Numbered from the stretch's first letter, positions 43,975-53,988 are shown. The stretch is DNA of 64,000 nucleotides from Granulicella tundricola MP5ACTX9 (GCF_000178975.2 NC_015064.1:1984001-2048000); one strand, 5' to 3'. Program-made: numbers and translations. The notes: generated by a model not told the origin, from the letters alone.

Positions 43975-45183
43975 TTAGTGGGTCAGGCGGAGGACGATGG
44001 AGCCGTGACGGGGGATGGTGAGGGGCATCTTGTCGGTGATGGGGCCGAGGTCTTTGGCAGCCCAGATGTCGCGTGCGTGCCAGCCGTCGGCTGCGCCTGC
44101 TTCACGGAGGTGGAGGGAGATGCCGCGGAGGTAGGAACGCTGCTCGCCGAAGTTGAAGATGGCGAGGGCGCGGCTGCCGTCCGCGAGTGGACGTGCCCAG
44201 ATCTCGATGGGGCCCTCTGCGTAGATGCGATCGGCCTGATGACCGAGTTTGTCCTGATCGATGGCGAGGATCTCGCGATTGGTGAGAATGGCGGTGATCT
44301 CAGGGGTAAGCTCGCTGAGGTTGTTGCCGGCGAGCAGGGGTGCTGCGAGCATGGACCAGAGACCCATGTGGGTGCGGTTCTCGTCCAGGGTGAGCTTGCC
44401 GTTGCCGACTTCAAGCATGTCGGGGTCGTTCCAGTGGCCGGGGCCTGCGTAGCGGGAGAGGCCGGCCTGATCTCGACCGATGAGGGCGATGCTGTTGAAG
44501 GTGGCGTTGACGTCGTCGGTGGTGCGCCAGAGATTGGCACCGACCTCCGGGCCCCACTGCCAGACGGAGTCAAAGCCGTACTGGCAGAGGCTGTAGACGA
44601 TGGGGCGGCCGGTCTTGAGGAGGGCCTGGTGCATTCTCGCGTAGGCGTCATGCATCATTTTGTATTGGATGGTCATGGCTTCGGCGCTATCGCCGGGGGC
44701 GGTGACGCGCATGTTGCCGTTGTGGAAGCTGCAGAGATCGTATTTGAGGTAGTCGATGCCCCAGGAGGCGTAGAGGTCTGCATCCTGCTGCTCGTGGCCG
44801 AAGCTGCCTTCAAAGCGGGCGCAGGTCTGGGAGCCGGGGGAGCTGTAGATGCCGAGCTTGAGGCCTTTGCTGTGGACGTAGTCGGCGAGTGCCTTCATGT
44901 CCGGAAATTTCTCGTTGGTGTGGAGGACGCCGGTGGAGTCGCGCTTACCTTCCCAGGTGTCGTCTATGTTGACGTAGACGTATCCGGCGTCGCGCATGCC
45001 GGAGGAGACGAGGAGGTCGGCGGCCTGGCGGACGTCTTTGTCCGTGACCTTGCCGGCGAACCAGTTCCAGGAGTTCCAACCCATGGGCGGAGTGGCGGCA
45101 AGCTTGGCGGTCTGCTGGGCGTGCATGGGGAGCAAGGGTGCGAAGAGGAGGAGCGAGGTGATGGTCCGGAGAAACGGGCGCAT
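43975..45183 (-). CDS. Exported GH27 alpha-galactosidase
   Basis: A 402-aa secreted glycoside hydrolase of the clan GH-D TIM barrel. It has a signal peptide (RTITSLLLFAPLLPMHAQ) and the hallmark opening TPPMGWNSWNWFAGKV. Further motifs are VNIDDTWEGKRDS, GLKLGIYSSPGSQTC and the nucleophile Asp in GIDYLKYDLCSF. The second catalytic Asp is in WRTTDDVNATF. A C-terminal beta-sandwich follows from about residue 310. It should release terminal alpha-galactose from plant or microbial glycans. A second GH27 gene lies 24 bases upstream in the same direction and a TonB receptor beyond it. Confidence 0.94.
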   Translation of the reverse strand: MRPFLRTITSLLLFAPLLPMHAQQTAKLAATPPMGWNSWNWFAGKVTDKDVRQAADLLVSSGMRDAGYVYVNIDDTWEGKRDSTGVLHTNEKFPDMKALADYVHSKGLKLGIYSSPGSQTCARFEGSFGHEQQDADLYASWGIDYLKYDLCSFHNGNMRVTAPGDSAEAMTIQYKMMHDAYARMHQALLKTGRPIVYSLCQYGFDSVWQWGPEVGANLWRTTDDVNATFNSIALIGRDQAGLSRYAGPGHWNDPDMLEVGNGKLTLDENRTHMGLWSMLAAPLLAGNNLSELTPEITAILTNREILAIDQDKLGHQADRIYAEGPIEIWARPLADGSRALAIFNFGEQRSYLRGISLHLREAGAADGWHARDIWAAKDLGPITDKMPLTIPRHGSIVLRLTH

Positions 45184-45207
45184 GGTCTTCCTTTGGGTGC
45201 GGCGAAG

Positions 45208-46572
45208 TTAGTTAGGTTGCAGCTCAAGCAGGATACAGGCGTGAGGGGGCAGCGTGACGTGGATGGCGGTGGAGACGCCTCGATCTGTGTGGGACCAGAG
45301 CTCGCGGGCGCGGTAGGAGCCGGCGGGCAGGTTGTAGAAGGCGTAGGTGCGGTCGATGGTCTTGTCTTTGTCGTTGAGGTTGAAGAGGGCGAGGTAACGG
45401 ATGTCGCCTTTGCCTGCGGAGGTCCAGGCTACGGCGTTGCCTTCGCGTGCGACCTGGCGCTGGTCATGGCCGAACTGGTCTACGGCGAGGACGTCCGGGT
45501 TGGTGATGAGTTTGGTGGTCCAGTCATCGAGCTTGGTGAGGTTGGCTCCGAGGATGAGGGGGGAACGGGCCATGGACCAGAGGGTGAGCATGGTCTGCTG
45601 CTCGTCATGGGTAAGGCGGGACTGGCGGGCTTCGCCATCGCCGGGGATGGGGCCGAGGAAGCCGAGGGGGAGCATGTCTGCGTCGGGCCAGGTGCCGGGG
45701 CGGGCGTAGGGAGCCCAGGCGGCGGCCAGCTCGAACTGATCGTGCAGGCTGCGGGGGAAGTGGCGGGTGTTGGTCCAGTAGTCCCAGATGTCGTCCGAGA
45801 TGCGCCACATCTGGGCGTAGGGGATGAGCTCTGTGGCGATGCCGGGGGAGGTGGGTCCTGGGGAGAGGCTGAGGATGATGGGGCGGCCGGTCTTGAGGAT
45901 GGCGCGGTGGAGCATGCGGATCTCGGTGGGCTTGTAGGGGTGATCGGAGATGCAGTCGACTTTGAGGTAGTCGACGCCCCAGGCTGCGTACTGGGCGAGG
46001 AGGGAGTCGTACCAGGCCTGGCCTGCGGGGGTGTCGCGTACGCCCCAGTTGGTGGGGTCCCAGGGGCAGGGGTCGGTGGTATCCGCGGCGTCCTGGGCGT
46101 GGAATTTGCTGTTGGCGATGGGGAGGGAGTCGGCGACGGACTGGCGGGGGATGCCGCGGACGATGTGGATGCCGAACTTCAGGCCCTGGGAGTGGACGTA
46201 TGTGCCGAGGGCCTCGAAGCCGGTGTTCTGGTTGTTGATGAGGGCCGAGGGGAAGCGGGCGGGGACGGGGATGTAACGGCCGTTGGCGTCGATCTGGTAG
46301 GCGAGCTTGTCAGGGGTTCCGCGGTCGAGGGGGTTCTTGAGGAACCAGCCTTCGTCGATGACGGCGTAGTTCCAGCCGAAGGGCTTGAGGGTTTTGGCGA
46401 GGACGTCGACGTTGTCGCGGAACTGGGACTCGGTGATGGTGAGGCCGTAGGCGTCCCAACTGTTCCAGCCCATGGGTGGCTGGGCTGCCAGGGTCTTGTT
46501 GGCCTGGGCTGAGGCCAGGGGGGAGCAGATGAGAGTGAGTGCGAGGGCTTTGAGGCAGCGGGAGAGCTTCAT
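45208..46572 (-). CDS. Exported GH27-family glycosidase (second, divergent copy)
   Basis: A 454-aa secreted relative of the downstream alpha-galactosidase. The signal peptide is LSRCLKALALTLICSPLASA and the barrel opening is QPPMGWNSWDAYGLTI. The nucleophile Asp is in GVDYLKVDCISDH, the second Asp in MWRISDDIWDYW. It carries an insertion of about 50 residues (around 145-190, including DPCPWDPTNWGVRD) that the first copy lacks. This longer form is often annotated as alpha-galactosidase, but related enzymes act on other alpha-linked sugars, so substrate is open. It is 108 bases from the end of the TonB receptor gene and cotranscribed by spacing. Confidence 0.92.
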   Translation of the reverse strand: MKLSRCLKALALTLICSPLASAQANKTLAAQPPMGWNSWDAYGLTITESQFRDNVDVLAKTLKPFGWNYAVIDEGWFLKNPLDRGTPDKLAYQIDANGRYIPVPARFPSALINNQNTGFEALGTYVHSQGLKFGIHIVRGIPRQSVADSLPIANSKFHAQDAADTTDPCPWDPTNWGVRDTPAGQAWYDSLLAQYAAWGVDYLKVDCISDHPYKPTEIRMLHRAILKTGRPIILSLSPGPTSPGIATELIPYAQMWRISDDIWDYWTNTRHFPRSLHDQFELAAAWAPYARPGTWPDADMLPLGFLGPIPGDGEARQSRLTHDEQQTMLTLWSMARSPLILGANLTKLDDWTTKLITNPDVLAVDQFGHDQRQVAREGNAVAWTSAGKGDIRYLALFNLNDKDKTIDRTYAFYNLPAGSYRARELWSHTDRGVSTAIHVTLPPHACILLELQPN

Positions 46573-46679
46573 TGGCAGGGACGTCCTGACTTGGGTACTA
46601 GGTCGAGATGATAACCGGGATGATGCGACGCAGGCCAGCGCCCGGTGTGATCCGAGCGCTGGCCTGAGGGGTGCGGTGG

Positions 46680-49600
46680 TTAGAAGGTGATCTTGGCGGC
46701 GACCTGGAAGAGGCGGGCGTCGTTGACGGTGGAGCTGATGCGGCCAAAGGTGGATGCGTTGGCGCTCCGGGCGGAGTTGGGATTGGAGTAGTTGGGGTGG
46801 TTGAGGACGTTGAAGGTTTCGCCGCGGAGCTCGAGGTTGGCGCGCTCGTAGATGGGGAAGCGCTTGCTGACAGCGGCGTCGATGTTGGCGAAGCCGGGAC
46901 CGCGCGCGGAGAGTGGTGTCTCGTTGCCGAAGGTGCCGGTGGCCTGAGTGGTGTAGGCGGCTGAGTTGATCCAGAGGGGGAGCGGGGTTACTCCGTTGCT
47001 TGGGGTGGGGTAGAGGTTCTTGGCGTAACGGGAGACGCCGGCAACCTGGTTGGGACGGTCCTGGCCGATGGCGGTGAGGGAGACGTCTGTGCCGTCGGTG
47101 ACGGTGTAAGGCATGCCGGTGCGGTAGGTGGCGATGGGGCTGAGCTGCCAGCCGCCGAGGGCGTAGTTGAGGCCGCGGGAGTTGAGTTTGGGCGAGGTGA
47201 AGACGCCGGAGACGGTGAGGTTGTGGGTGGTGTCGAAGTTACAGTTGGAGTACTCCGCGGCGTGGTTGTTGGGGTCCTGGGAGGGTGGGGTGTTGTCTCC
47301 GGTGTAGTTCATGTTGGAGAGGCAATGCGAGAAGGTGTAGTTGGTCAGGAGTGAGAAGTTGTTGGCGACGCGGTGGTTTGCGGTCAGGATGATGCCGTTG
47401 AAGTTTGCCATGCCATAGTCTGCCGTGGAGCTGAAGGCTCCGTACCGAGTGCCGGCAGTGGTGTTGTTGGCGATGGCGGCGCGGTAGAGCAGGTAACGCT
47501 GCGATGTGTTGTTGGTGGTTGCCGTGGCACCGGCTGGGGTGTTCTGCGGGGTTGCGTAGTTGATGGGCTGGAAGCCCCAGAGATGCACCGTGCTGGTGCC
47601 GATGTAGCTGGCGGAGAGGAGCCAGTTGGGCGAGATCTGATTCTGATAGCTCGCGTTGTACTGGTGCATGTAGGTTCTACGCAGGTTGCTGGGGTAGAGA
47701 CCGGTGGAGACGTTGGTGGCGGGGAAGAACGCGTTGCTGGGCGCGGGGTACGCGGTGGGGTAGGGGTTGCCGCCCTGGATCTTCTTCCAGGGGTTGTCAA
47801 AGGACTTCACGGCGTCGGTTTGATTGGTGGAGTTATCGACGGTGAAGGACTGGGCGCTGGCGTTGGGCGAGTTTCCGGGGAAGCCGGAGTCGTAGTAAAG
47901 CTCCGGCGCTTCAAAGGTGAGGGTGTAGGAGGCGCGGAGGCTTTGTTTGCCGTCGCCGCGAGGATCGAAAGCTAGGCCGAGGCGGGGCGAGAAGTTGGTG
48001 AAGCGGGAGTTGATGAAGCCGGGCTTCACGCCCTTATCGCCGAAGAAGACGATGCCGGCGGGTGCGTTGGTGTAGACGGAAGAGGTGATATTGGCATTGA
48101 AGTTGGCCTGGCTGAACTCACCGCCGATGTTGTTCTTTTCGTACTCGGGGAACCAGGGCTCCCAGCGAAGGCCGGCGTTGATGGTGAGGCCCTTGGCTGC
48201 GTGCCATGTGTCCTGTGCGTAGTAACCGAAGTAGTTGTAGCGGAGGTGAGCGGCGGCACCGGGGCCGAAAGCCTGTGCGAAGGTGTTGGGTGCTCCGAGG
48301 AGGAGGTCGCTGAGGCCAAGGCCGGAGTAAGAGCCGTTGAAGGTGAACTGACCGTTTTCGGTGTTGATACCGGCGAGGTTCAGCTCTTCATGGATGTAGT
48401 CGAAGCCAGCTTGAAGGAAGTGCTTGCCCTTCTGCATGGAGATGTCATCTGCGGCCTGATAGTGATTGGTGACGTAGTGGGTGGGGGCGCAGCTACCGCA
48501 GGAGGCGGTGAAGGCGCCGCTGACGTTGAGGTAGATGTAGTTGGGCACGGAGCTGTAGACATTGGACCCGAGCGTGGCGGGCGAGATGAGGTCTCCCGGT
48601 GCTCCGCGAGCGATGGCGAGACGCGTGACAGTGAGACGCAGGGCGTTGTTGATGCTGGGGGTGATGGTGAAGTTATCGCCAAAGGTGCCGTACTTGCCGC
48701 GGTCCTTGAGGCCGGGATTGATGGCGTTGAGGAGGTTTCCGTTGAAGAGGGACTTCTGGTAGAAGTTCGTCATGAAGTAACGGAAGAAGACGGTGTGGCG
48801 CTGACTGACGGTCTGATCCAGACGTCCGATCCACTGGTTTTCATCCTGCGGTGCGGGGACGCGGTAGTTTACCTGGCCTGCGGCGTTGAGGGTGGAGGCG
48901 GTGGGCAGATACTTTGTCAGAGCGATGGCGGCGGGGCTGAAGAGCGCGGGGTTGATGGTCGCGGTGCAGGCTGCGGCGTTATAGACGAAGCCGGCGGACG
49001 CGGACAGGGTGGGGCAGGCATTGGTCGCGCTGAGACTGCGCTGATATTGCAGGTACGGCGTAAAGTTTCCCGACAGCATGGCTGGCGTGGGAACGAAGGA
49101 TGAGGTCTGGCCGGGGGCGATGCGCAGGGAGGTGTGCTGGTAACCGCCGAAGAAGAAAAGCTTGTCATGGAGGATGGGGCCGCCGAAGTAGCCGCCGAAC
49201 TGGTTGCGTTTGAGATCGGTGTAGCCGGTGATGCGGTTGTTGGCGTTGGGATAGCTGTTGCGGAGGAACTCAAAGACGCCGCCGTGCCACTGATTGCTGC
49301 CGCCCTTGGTGACGATATTAACCGCAGCGCTGGGGTGAACGCCGTACTGGGCGGCGAGACCGGTGGTCTGCACGCTGAACTCCTGGAGGACGTCCGGGAA
49401 GGGAAACGGCATGTTGACGTTGGAGAAGGAGTCGTTGTGGTCTCCACCATCGAGCAGGAAGTTGATCTGGTTTCCCTGGCCGCCGGCGACGGCGATGTTG
49501 AGCGATCCGCCGATGGCGCTGGTGCCGGTGCTGCCGTAGCTCTTGGTGCTGGTCATGTTGCCGTTTACGGTGGGCGCGGCGGCACCGGAGAGGAGGATGA

Positions 49601-50090
49601 GGCTGGCGGCGTTGCGGCCGTTCAAGGGGAGGTCGACGGTGCGCTGCTGGTCGACGATGGTGGAGATGGCGGTGTCGTCCACCTGAACCTGGCTTGCGCC
49701 GCTGTTGACAGAGATGACGACGTCCGAGGAGCCGATGGTCAGGGGAGCGTCGATTTCTGCGTCGTTGGAGACCTGGAGGGTGATCCCGGTGCGGGTGTAG
49801 GTCTGAAAGCCGGGGGCGGAGATCTTGATGGAGTAGGCACCGACGGGGAGGTTGGTGAGGGTGAAGCTGCCGGAGTCGCTGCTGATGGCGGTGGCGGTCG
49901 CGTTGGAATCCAGTTGCGTGGCGACGACGGTGGCGTTGGGGATGACTGCGCCGGTGGAATCGGTGACGGTGCCGTGCATCTTGGCGTTGGCGACGGCCTG
50001 GCCGTGGGCGAGGCTGGAGAAGGCAAGGGCTGCGGTGATGCCGAGGGTCTTGCTGGTTCGGCCGAACTTGTACTGCGGGGTGTTTCTCAT
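46680..50090 (-). CDS. TonB-dependent outer-membrane receptor, Oar-like, carboxypeptidase-regulatory N-terminus
   Basis: A 1136-aa outer-membrane transporter. The ATG at 50090 follows GGAGGCAACACC and gives a signal peptide (GRTSKTLGITAALAFSSLAHG). A carboxypeptidase-regulatory beta-sandwich follows (KMHGTVTDSTGAVIPNATV), then the plug (VDLPLNGRNAASLILLSGAA and VQTTGLAAQYGVHPSAAVN) and the barrel, ending with the expected aromatic residue (FQVAAKITF). This type imports oligosaccharides or other large substrates using energy from TonB. No SusD-like partner is present, as is usual in Acidobacteria. A perfect LacI-type operator lies about 95-105 bases upstream. It heads an operon with the two GH27 genes. 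Confidence 0.95.
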   Translation of the reverse strand: MRNTPQYKFGRTSKTLGITAALAFSSLAHGQAVANAKMHGTVTDSTGAVIPNATVVATQLDSNATATAISSDSGSFTLTNLPVGAYSIKISAPGFQTYTRTGITLQVSNDAEIDAPLTIGSSDVVISVNSGASQVQVDDTAISTIVDQQRTVDLPLNGRNAASLILLSGAAAPTVNGNMTSTKSYGSTGTSAIGGSLNIAVAGGQGNQINFLLDGGDHNDSFSNVNMPFPFPDVLQEFSVQTTGLAAQYGVHPSAAVNIVTKGGSNQWHGGVFEFLRNSYPNANNRITGYTDLKRNQFGGYFGGPILHDKLFFFGGYQHTSLRIAPGQTSSFVPTPAMLSGNFTPYLQYQRSLSATNACPTLSASAGFVYNAAACTATINPALFSPAAIALTKYLPTASTLNAAGQVNYRVPAPQDENQWIGRLDQTVSQRHTVFFRYFMTNFYQKSLFNGNLLNAINPGLKDRGKYGTFGDNFTITPSINNALRLTVTRLAIARGAPGDLISPATLGSNVYSSVPNYIYLNVSGAFTASCGSCAPTHYVTNHYQAADDISMQKGKHFLQAGFDYIHEELNLAGINTENGQFTFNGSYSGLGLSDLLLGAPNTFAQAFGPGAAAHLRYNYFGYYAQDTWHAAKGLTINAGLRWEPWFPEYEKNNIGGEFSQANFNANITSSVYTNAPAGIVFFGDKGVKPGFINSRFTNFSPRLGLAFDPRGDGKQSLRASYTLTFEAPELYYDSGFPGNSPNASAQSFTVDNSTNQTDAVKSFDNPWKKIQGGNPYPTAYPAPSNAFFPATNVSTGLYPSNLRRTYMHQYNASYQNQISPNWLLSASYIGTSTVHLWGFQPINYATPQNTPAGATATTNNTSQRYLLYRAAIANNTTAGTRYGAFSSTADYGMANFNGIILTANHRVANNFSLLTNYTFSHCLSNMNYTGDNTPPSQDPNNHAAEYSNCNFDTTHNLTVSGVFTSPKLNSRGLNYALGGWQLSPIATYRTGMPYTVTDGTDVSLTAIGQDRPNQVAGVSRYAKNLYPTPSNGVTPLPLWINSAAYTTQATGTFGNETPLSARGPGFANIDAAVSKRFPIYERANLELRGETFNVLNHPNYSNPNSARSANASTFGRISSTVNDARLFQVAAKITF

Positions 50091-50183
50091 GGTGTTGCCT
50101 CCGAAGGTGGTGCGTGCTGCTGGTCTTATCTGGCGCGCCCATTTTGCTGTGGTGGGCGAGCCGCTTTGCTTTTCTGACTTCAT

Positions 50184-50201
50184 CCCGTAAACGTTTACAG
50201 G
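50184..50201. promoter_or_regulatory. LacI/GalR-family operator upstream of the TonB receptor
   Basis: The 12-bp perfect palindrome GTAAACGTTTAC (50187-50198), with matching CC/GG one base outside, has the central CG and TAAACG half-sites of LacI-family operators. It lies upstream of the receptor start (50090), where a repressor or activator would act. No LacI-family gene is visible in the window. Confidence 0.75.
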
Positions 50202-50330
50202 ATTTTGCTGATCGCGTTTCACCACGGTCAGGGTCCTTGTTTCAGGTCGAGTGAAAGGTGCAAGTGTGAGACAACGATGGGCAAGTGAATTTACGGTGAG
50301 AGCGCCTGTTAGAAGGGCTTATCGGCGGAA

Positions 50331-52550
50331 TTATGGGCGGGGCCAGTCCGGGTTGGGATGTGAAGACATCTCGAAGACGAGGTTTCCGCCCGCGACGACC
50401 TCTGAATGCTTGATCCAGGAGCGGTTGAGAGGGGTTCCGTTGAGGGTGGCCGACTGAATATATTGTCTGCCGGAGGAGGCACCTGCCGCGTGGATCTGGA
50501 AGAGCTTTCCGGACGGGAGGTGGATGGTGGCGTCGTCGAAGAGGGGCGATCCGATCTGGTAGACGGGGACGCCGGGGGTGACAGGGTAGAAGCCGAGCGC
50601 GCTCATGACGTACCAGGCGGACATCTGGCCGCTGTCGTCGTTGCCTGCAAGGCCTGCGGGCGCGTCTGAGTACTGGCTTTCCATGATGCTGCGGACGTGC
50701 TGCTGGGTCTTCCAGGCTGCGCCGGCGTTGTCGTAGAGGTAGGCGATGTGGTGGCTGGGTTCGTTGCCGTGGTCGTAGTAGTTGCCGGCGAAGAGGGCGT
50801 CGAGCTTGCGGATGAAGGCTTCGTTTCCGCCTACGAGGGTGATGAGGCCGGGCAGGTCCTGGGGGACGAAGAAGGTGTACTGGTAGGGGAGGCCCTCCGT
50901 GATGTAGGGGTATTTGACGGCGGGGTCGAATGGGGTGTCCCAGGTGCCGTCGGCGTGGCGGCCACGGGCGAAGCCGGTCTGGGGATCGATGACGTTGCGG
51001 TAGTTCTGGGCGCGGTGGTGGAAGAGGTCGGCATCCTGCTGATGGTCGAGGGACTGGGCGACCTCGGCTACGACGAAGTCATCGTAGGCGTATTCCAAGG
51101 TGCGGGAGACCTGCTCCTGCTTGTGGAAGGCGTCGGGGACCTTGTCTTCGAGCGGGATATAGCCGTACTTGAGGTAGGACTCGAGCGCGCGGCGGCCTTT
51201 GCCGTCGAGGTATTCGGCGTGGTCTTTGGGCGTCTCCAGGGCGTTCTTCTTCATGAGCTGGTAGGCGGCTTCTATATCAAAGCCGCGCAGGCCCTTGAGG
51301 TAGGCGTCGCCGATGACGGTGACGGCGTGATCGCCGACCATCTCCGAGGTATAGCTGTTCCAGGCTGGGAAGATGGGGAGGAAGCCGCCCTGCTGGCCCA
51401 TGGCGATGAGGGATTTGACCATATCCACTTCACGGGCGGGGTCAAGGATGGTCAGCATGGGGTGGACGGCGCGGAAGGTGTCCCAGAGGGAGTAATCGGT
51501 GTAATAGACGAAGTCTTTGGCGGTTTCGACACGGCTGCCGCCGGCGAAGGACGGGTAGGAGCCGTCTACGTCGCTGAAGGTGCGTGGGAGAAGCATTGAG
51601 TGGTAGAGGGCGGTGTAAAAGATGCGCTTGCGGGCGGTTTCATCCTTGACCGCGATGCGGCCTAGGGCGGTATTCCAGTCTTTCTGGGCGTGGGCGGCTA
51701 CTTCCGCGAAGTTCCAGTCGGGGATCTCCGCCTGAAGGTTCTTGCGGGCCTCATCCAGGCTTGTGAAGGAGGTGCCTACCTTCACCTTTACGCTTTCACC
51801 GGGCTTTAGATCGAAGGAGACGTAGGCCCCGGGAGTGCCTGGCTTGCCGTCCTGCTCGATGGCGCCTGCGTGGGCGTCTTTGCCGGCCCAGGTGCCGCCG
51901 GTGTGGAAGGGGTGATCGAACTGGACGACGGAGTAACCGCTGAAGCCTGCGGGCTGACCGTTGCCTGCGTAGAGACGGCGGGCGGGGATGGTGGCGAGAA
52001 TTTCGCCCCGCGTGGGGTCGATCTGGATCTTTCCGTCGCCGGGGGAGGTGTTTGCCTGGACAAGAATCCAGGATTTGCCGGGGTTGTTGAACTTGAAGTT
52101 GAGGATTCCGGCGCGGGTGGTGCCGGTGACTTCGGCGTCTATGTTGTAGTCGCGCAGGGTGACGGCGTAGCGGTAGGGGGTGAGGACCTCTGAGGCGCGG
52201 TCGAAGCCGGAGGCTCGCTCCACGGCGTCTAGTTTTAGGGGGCCGGTGAGGGGCATGATGGTCATGCTGCCGTAGTCCTGGGTGCAGGAGCCGCTGAGGA
52301 AGTGGCTGCCGCGAAAGCCCTGGATGCGGGTGTCCTTGTCGTAGTAGGGGGCGACGCACTTGACGTTGCCGTCACGGGTCTGGGGGGTCCACTGGGTCAT
52401 GGCGAAGGGGGGACCGGTGGCGGGGAAGGTTTGACCCTCGTTGGCGGTGCCGATTCTTTCGTTGACCCATTGGGCGGGTTGAGTCTGGGCTGTGCCCTGA
52501 AGATCAGAAGAGAGTAAGGCGAGAAGGGGGACCAGGAGGAGGATGCGCAT
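50331..52550 (-). CDS. Exported GH92 alpha-mannosidase
   Basis: A 739-aa secreted enzyme of family GH92, mostly calcium-dependent exo-alpha-mannosidases acting on alpha-1,2/1,3-linked mannose. The signal peptide is MRILLLVPLLALLSSDLQG. The N-terminal beta-domain starts GTANEGQTFPATGPPFAMTQ. The catalytic domain shows GNEPSHHIAYLYDNAG and GNDDSGQMSAWYVMSALGFY, both typical. Complete length. It lies 240 bases before the operator region of the receptor, on the same strand but in its own unit, and diverges from the anchored regulator. Likely trims mannose from glycans imported or digested by this locus. Confidence 0.93.
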   Translation of the reverse strand: MRILLLVPLLALLSSDLQGTAQTQPAQWVNERIGTANEGQTFPATGPPFAMTQWTPQTRDGNVKCVAPYYDKDTRIQGFRGSHFLSGSCTQDYGSMTIMPLTGPLKLDAVERASGFDRASEVLTPYRYAVTLRDYNIDAEVTGTTRAGILNFKFNNPGKSWILVQANTSPGDGKIQIDPTRGEILATIPARRLYAGNGQPAGFSGYSVVQFDHPFHTGGTWAGKDAHAGAIEQDGKPGTPGAYVSFDLKPGESVKVKVGTSFTSLDEARKNLQAEIPDWNFAEVAAHAQKDWNTALGRIAVKDETARKRIFYTALYHSMLLPRTFSDVDGSYPSFAGGSRVETAKDFVYYTDYSLWDTFRAVHPMLTILDPAREVDMVKSLIAMGQQGGFLPIFPAWNSYTSEMVGDHAVTVIGDAYLKGLRGFDIEAAYQLMKKNALETPKDHAEYLDGKGRRALESYLKYGYIPLEDKVPDAFHKQEQVSRTLEYAYDDFVVAEVAQSLDHQQDADLFHHRAQNYRNVIDPQTGFARGRHADGTWDTPFDPAVKYPYITEGLPYQYTFFVPQDLPGLITLVGGNEAFIRKLDALFAGNYYDHGNEPSHHIAYLYDNAGAAWKTQQHVRSIMESQYSDAPAGLAGNDDSGQMSAWYVMSALGFYPVTPGVPVYQIGSPLFDDATIHLPSGKLFQIHAAGASSGRQYIQSATLNGTPLNRSWIKHSEVVAGGNLVFEMSSHPNPDWPRP

Positions 52551-52713
52551 AGAAGGGCATAGTGTGGGGGAGCGAAAGTAGAACTCGCAAGTGATTTAGC
52601 GGTTATGGGCTGGTTTCTAACTGTAAGAAGTTGGGATTTTGGGTGTTCTGGTTGAGATAGCTGGGGAATGGACTGCGGTGCTAGACTCAGATTCGGTATT
52701 TCAAGGTGTGCGA

Positions 52714-53988
52714 ATGGCTCTGCTCCAGGTTCGGGAGTCGACATCCGGGATGAAAGATCCTCTGACGGAAGAGGCGTGCTGGGCGCTGCTGAATCGCGTT
52801 GTTGCATCACCACGCCTGCAACGAGCGGCGCGGCTGCGGGACTTCCTTCTATATGTGGGGCGGCGAAGCCTGCAGGAGGGCTCCGAACAGATTCATGAGC
52901 AGGAGATTGGGTCTGAGGTCTTTGGGCGGCAGGCTTCGTACGACACCAGCGTAGACAATATCGTGCGGGTCAATGCGACGGAGCTGCGTAAACGCATTGA
53001 AGCCTATTTTGAGGGCGAGGGGCTGGACGAGCCGATCCTGATGGAGATTCCGCGGGGGAGCTATCGTCCGGTCTTCCGGCATCGTTTTGTGGAGCCGCAG
53101 ACGGGTGCCGCCGTGCCGGTGATGCCTGCGGAGATTGTTGCCGTCTCGCCTGTACCTGACCTTGAGACGGCCAGTGTGGATGGGGCGGCCTCGGTGCCTG
53201 CGAGGCGGTGGGTGCATTGGATCGGCCCTTGCCTGGCGGCGGTGTTGATGGTTGGGTGCGTGGGGCTGTGGCTGCAGAATGTGGCTCTGACGCGGTCGGC
53301 GCAGCCATGGAGAGCCTCGCCTGCGCTGAGTTCCTTCTGGTCTGAGGTCTTTGAGACGAATCCCAGTACGGATGTGATTGTGGGTGACACTTCGCTGGCG
53401 TTGATTGAGGACATTACCAAGAAGCCGATTTCGCTGAGCGACTACCTCAACCGGCGGTATGTCAGCCAGATCAAGTCCGAGGGTATGAGCCAGGACCGGC
53501 GAGACGATCTGAGCCTTGTTGCGTCGCGGGATCTGGGAAGCCCTGGCGATTTCAGGGTGGCGCAACGGATTACTTCGCTCGATCCGCTGGGGCATAACAT
53601 CCGGGTGCATTATGCGCTGGAGTACATGCCGGCGTTGCTGAAGCGGAACAATGTTGTGTTGATCGGGAGCAGGAAGTCGAATCCCTGGGTGGATCTTTTC
53701 TCCAATAGCCTCAACTTCAGCGTGGAGTATGACTCCGAGCGCGGGGTGTCTTACGTGAAGAATCGGCAGCCTGCGGCGGGGGAACAGGCGACCTATATCT
53801 CTCCTCCGGCTCCGGCTTCCAGCGGTTATAGCGTGATCGCGTATCTGCCTGGTTCAGGGCCGAATGGCAAGGTCATTATCCTGGCCGGGACTGACGGGGA
53901 GGCGACGGAGGGTGCGGGCGAGTTTCTTACATCCGAGGAGCAGATGGATCGGTTCAGGAAGCTTCTGAATGTGTCGAAGCTTCCTTAG
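52714..53988 (+). CDS. Membrane-anchored winged-helix-like regulator with a premature stop
   Basis: N-terminal domain (residues about 12-110): VVASPRLQRAARLRDFLLY, EQIHEQEIGSEVFGR, SVDNIVRVNATELRKRIEAY and LMEIPRGSYRPVF, a pattern I associate with anchored transcription regulators of Acidobacteria. A linker follows, then one membrane helix (IGPCLAAVLMVGCVGLWLQ) and an outside domain. The 424-aa form starts at ATG 52714, which has AAGGTG six bases before it; ATG 52750 is an alternative. The frame stops at a TAG (53986-53988), after which 29 further in-frame codons look like the normal end of the same protein. It diverges from the GH92 gene and probably regulates the locus. Confidence 0.8.
   Translation: MALLQVRESTSGMKDPLTEEACWALLNRVVASPRLQRAARLRDFLLYVGRRSLQEGSEQIHEQEIGSEVFGRQASYDTSVDNIVRVNATELRKRIEAYFEGEGLDEPILMEIPRGSYRPVFRHRFVEPQTGAAVPVMPAEIVAVSPVPDLETASVDGAASVPARRWVHWIGPCLAAVLMVGCVGLWLQNVALTRSAQPWRASPALSSFWSEVFETNPSTDVIVGDTSLALIEDITKKPISLSDYLNRRYVSQIKSEGMSQDRRDDLSLVASRDLGSPGDFRVAQRITSLDPLGHNIRVHYALEYMPALLKRNNVVLIGSRKSNPWVDLFSNSLNFSVEYDSERGVSYVKNRQPAAGEQATYISPPAPASSGYSVIAYLPGSGPNGKVIILAGTDGEATEGAGEFLTSEEQMDRFRKLLNVSKLP

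Noticed and set aside
43978..46512. An 844-codon plus-strand open frame opposite both GH27 genes
   Set aside because: Gly/Ala/Val/Glu-rich antisense shadow with no motifs; both minus-strand genes have complete catalytic signatures and signal peptides.
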